Below are positions 4,220 to 5,992 of a DNA stretch of 5,992 nt, one piece after another (position 1 is the first letter of the stretch; every line of letters begins with the position of its first letter). Both the position numbers and the translations under genes were made by a program. This DNA is from an uncultured Collinsella sp. (GTDB lineage: Bacteria > Actinomycetota > Coriobacteriia > Coriobacteriales > Coriobacteriaceae), in contig CABUSE010000088.1 in assembly GCA_902494135.1 (NCBI GenBank), forward strand, positions 1 through 5,992, in the 5' to 3' direction. Below the pieces are notes generated by a model, which saw only the letters and a program-made list of their open reading frames with translations, was not told the DNA's origin and ran no database searches.

Positions 4220-5764
4220 CTAGTCCTTGGGTGTCCAGGACCAGAAGAAGTTGATAAGGGCCACACGCGAGGCGGTACCGGCCTTTTTGTTGATCGAGGA
4301 AATGTGGCGATAGAGCGTGGAGCGCGAAAGGAAGAGCGTTGTGGCGATGTCCTGAACGCTCTGGTCCGAAACGACCAAGACCTCAAGAATATCGCGCTCG
4401 CGCTCTGTAAGCCCAAAGGTGGCGACGAAAGCATCGAGGCGTTCATCGGACGTGAGCTCCGCTGCCTCCACGGGCTCGGGGTCGGAGCATGTGGGCGCAA
4501 GATCCCCACCAAGGTCATCGGTGGCAAGCGCCAGCTCGTCCCGTATCACGGCATCATCGGCTCGTTGCCCCAACTGCCCCAGCAGCGTAATCGCAGTGCC
4601 CACAAACATCACGAGCGCCGCACCGACCGCAGCCAGCACATTTTGACTCGAGATGATCGCCACTGCCGGCGCCGTCACGAACATCGAGCACACGTTGTTG
4701 ACGACGCGACCCATGCACGGCCAAAAATATGACCAGCGCGCATAGAGCGAGACGGCGGCATATTTTGTGGTAAAGAACACCACGAAAAAGCCCGAGCCCA
4801 GATAAAAGATGATCGTGGCAGCAAGCTCGTTGCCGCCATTGCCATCGACGATGAGCACAAAGAACGAAAGCGTGGACAGTATGGCGGCACATGTCATGCC
4901 GATATTCATATACGAGCGGCCGTGCAGGTCAAATAGTGCGCCAGCGACCAACGAGCTCACGACAAGCAGCAGGCGCGGCCAATCGCCCAAATCGACGGCT
5001 CCGACAGCATGCAGGGTCGTGAAGCCCGCGTTGAGAGCGGCGAATACGCCGGAAAGATACGCCGTCGCCACGGTCAGGCGAACTACGGCGCGACGGAATG
5101 CCGCCTTTGCCTCGGGATCGTCATGCCACTTGGCGCCATATTCCAGAGCATCTACCGAAAGCCCGGCAGCACTGGGTTCAAAGTTGGGATCGGACTCGTC
5201 GCGCAGCTTGGCGCGTCGGGCACCGTGGAGCAACGCCACCTGCGCGATCGCGCAGACGACCAGAACAGCCTGCTGAGGAATGCCGGCAGGCATCACCATG
5301 TGGTTGAGCACCTGCACCAGAACGCCCATGGCGTAGGAAAGTGCAGCCGCACGCGCCAAGCAGGGCGTCCGTGCAAAGCGCCGCGCAAAGTTTGCATGGG
5401 CAGTCGATCCGCAGTAGCCCAGCGCGCAGCACGCCACCAAACCGCCGGCAATTACCACCTCAACCTGAACCGCCATAATCAACAGCAGCAATGCCGCCAC
5501 CAGCAAAACGCCCGTGACGTCACTCGTTGCGTCGATAGCATGGGGACGGCGATAGTACAGAATGGGACGCACAAAGAAGCCAATCACGCTCGCGCCGATG
5601 ACAAGGCTCTCATAAATAACGACCTCGTTCGGAGACACGAACTCGGCCATGCGCGCATCAAAAAGATACTCGCACGCCAAAAACGTGAAGAAGAACAGCG
5701 CCAGGCATATAATCTCCCGAATGCCCCGACGCAGATATGCGGTTGTGTCTCCCATGTCCCTCAT
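4220..5764 (-). CDS. Membrane-bound LuxR-family transcriptional regulator (about 12 spans plus HTH)
   Basis: From the ATG at 5764 this is 514 residues. Roughly residues 17-398 form about twelve hydrophobic spans in two blocks of six, split by a charged stretch (about 182-228, with RRAKLRDESD and WHDDPEAKAAFRR), so the layout is MFS-like. A charged, acidic linker (about 400-443) leads to a GerE/LuxR helix-turn-helix: LTERERDILEVL at 452-463 and the recognition region LSRSTLYRHISSINKKAG at 479-496. Family knowledge: such one-component membrane regulators are numerous in Coriobacteriia and often control adjacent metabolic genes; ligand and target here are unknown. ATG 5764 is preferred because GGGGG ends 6 nt upstream. 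A TTG at 5785 would add 7 residues but has no ribosome-binding site and sits at the predicted transcription start. It is convergent with mgtA and separated from it by a palindrome, so no functional link to Mg2+ is shown. Confidence 0.88.
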   Translation of the reverse strand: MRDMGDTTAYLRRGIREIICLALFFFTFLACEYLFDARMAEFVSPNEVVIYESLVIGASVIGFFVRPILYYRRPHAIDATSDVTGVLLVAALLLLIMAVQVEVVIAGGLVACCALGYCGSTAHANFARRFARTPCLARAAALSYAMGVLVQVLNHMVMPAGIPQQAVLVVCAIAQVALLHGARRAKLRDESDPNFEPSAAGLSVDALEYGAKWHDDPEAKAAFRRAVVRLTVATAYLSGVFAALNAGFTTLHAVGAVDLGDWPRLLLVVSSLVAGALFDLHGRSYMNIGMTCAAILSTLSFFVLIVDGNGGNELAATIIFYLGSGFFVVFFTTKYAAVSLYARWSYFWPCMGRVVNNVCSMFVTAPAVAIISSQNVLAAVGAALVMFVGTAITLLGQLGQRADDAVIRDELALATDDLGGDLAPTCSDPEPVEAAELTSDERLDAFVATFGLTERERDILEVLVVSDQSVQDIATTLFLSRSTLYRHISSINKKAGTASRVALINFFWSWTPKD

Positions 5765-5794
5765 GGTTAACCCCCAGTCGCTCAATTGTCTGGA

Positions 5795-5823
5795 AATCTA
5801 TTTTAATAAAGAACCAGTCTCAA
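5795..5823 (-). promoter_or_regulatory. Possible promoter of the LuxR-type regulator gene
   Basis: On the minus strand TTGAGA (5818-5823) is a 5-of-6 match to the -35 consensus, and 17 nt later TAGATT (5795-5800) matches 4 of 6 positions of the -10. Transcription would start near 5788, about 24 nt before the ATG at 5764. TAAAAT, a few bases upstream of this -10, is a closer -10 match but lacks a good -35. The surrounding AT-rich stretch stands out from the GC-rich context. Confidence 0.4.
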
Positions 5824-5905
5824 TATCGAAGCCGAGCTCGAAATGCTGCAAATTTGACCCCAGCCGTTCACGTCACACCGCGGTTTTGAGCCTCATGGAC
5901 CAGAA

Positions 5906-5943
5906 GGGACACGCGCGGCCTCTAGCTCGGCCAGGAGTGTCCC
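5906..5943. repeat. Inverted repeat GGGACAC...GTGTCCC with inner GGCC stem
   Basis: GGGACAC (5906-5912) pairs with GTGTCCC (5937-5943). Inside, GGCC (5917-5920) pairs with GGCC (5929-5932) across an 8-nt loop, with symmetrical 4-nt unpaired sides. It lies upstream of the LuxR-type gene and only 4 nt before another palindrome. It may belong to the neighbour beyond the window (for example its terminator) or to a composite repeat. Confidence 0.55.
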
Positions 5944-5947
5944 AGCT

Positions 5948-5980
5948 GCCACTCATTTAAGTACGTCCCCAATGAGTGGC
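5948..5980. repeat. 10-bp perfect hairpin GCCACTCATT...AATGAGTGGC
   Basis: GCCACTCATT (5948-5957) pairs perfectly with AATGAGTGGC (5971-5980) around a 13-nt loop. The loop's TACGTCCCC is partly echoed by AACGTCC at the window end (5986-5992), so a second copy of the motif may continue beyond the edge. No T tract follows within view on either strand. Candidate dispersed palindromic repeat or terminator of the off-window neighbour. Confidence 0.65.
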
Positions 5981-5992
5981 CGAAGAACGTCC

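Noticed and set aside
5009..5770. 253-residue open frame antisense to the LuxR-type gene
   Set aside because: Shadow of the sense gene, whose membrane spans and HTH are clear; no ribosome-binding site or domain.
1..5992. tRNA, rRNA, CRISPR array, insertion-sequence transposase
   Set aside because: No cloverleaf-type sequence, no spaced direct repeats and no transposase-like protein was seen on either strand.

Overview
The window looks like a chromosomal segment from a gut Coriobacteriia member (Actinomycetota), most likely Collinsella or a close relative. This is inferred from three things: the GC-rich DNA with strong G/C preference at third codon positions, the style of the three proteins, and above all a multi-membrane-span LuxR-type regulator of a kind greatly expanded in Coriobacteriia. 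The genus was not checked by any search.

Layout, left to right. (1) Positions 1-150 hold no gene but carry two inverted repeats: a roughly 99-nt, 40-bp-paired hairpin at 12-110, whose tip resembles an intrinsic terminator for minus-strand transcription, and a 13-bp hairpin at 123-152 that runs into the pyrE stop codon. (2) pyrE, orotate phosphoribosyltransferase, lies on the minus strand at 151-831. (3) The divergent intergenic region 832-1268 holds no large gene. It carries a good sigma-70-like promoter at 962-990 whose -35 hexamer is embedded in a palindrome, then a leader of about 270 nt. Inside the leader is a 23-codon ORF with a near-ideal ribosome-binding site (1058-1129), several candidate stems and a C-rich stretch. 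(4) mgtA, a P3B-type Mg2+-importing ATPase of 922 residues, occupies 1269-4037 on the plus strand. (5) The convergent gap 4038-4219 has a degenerate hexamer repeat and a 67-nt imperfect hairpin. (6) A LuxR-family regulator with about 12 membrane spans and a C-terminal helix-turn-helix is on the minus strand at 4220-5764. (7) Positions 5765-5992 hold its probable promoter and two further inverted repeats.

How the parts may work together. The mgtA transcript has the architecture of the enterobacterial mgtA leader: a long 5' UTR containing a short ORF, with untranslated C-rich RNA between that ORF and the transporter gene. No M-box riboswitch was recognised. The best candidate for an undescribed system here is therefore a leader-peptide-based Mg2+ (or translation-status) sensor controlling mgtA. 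The transporter itself differs from E. coli MgtA, as I remember that sequence, at residues expected to line the ion path (Q327 in M4; S740 and E744 in M6). pyrE is an ordinary pyrimidine biosynthesis gene, and the LuxR-type gene is of unknown target.

The intergenic regions are rich in palindromes. Two of them, each just downstream of a minus-strand gene, share a 10-bp terminal stem with two compensatory changes, which suggests a conserved family of 3'-end hairpins or dispersed palindromic repeats.
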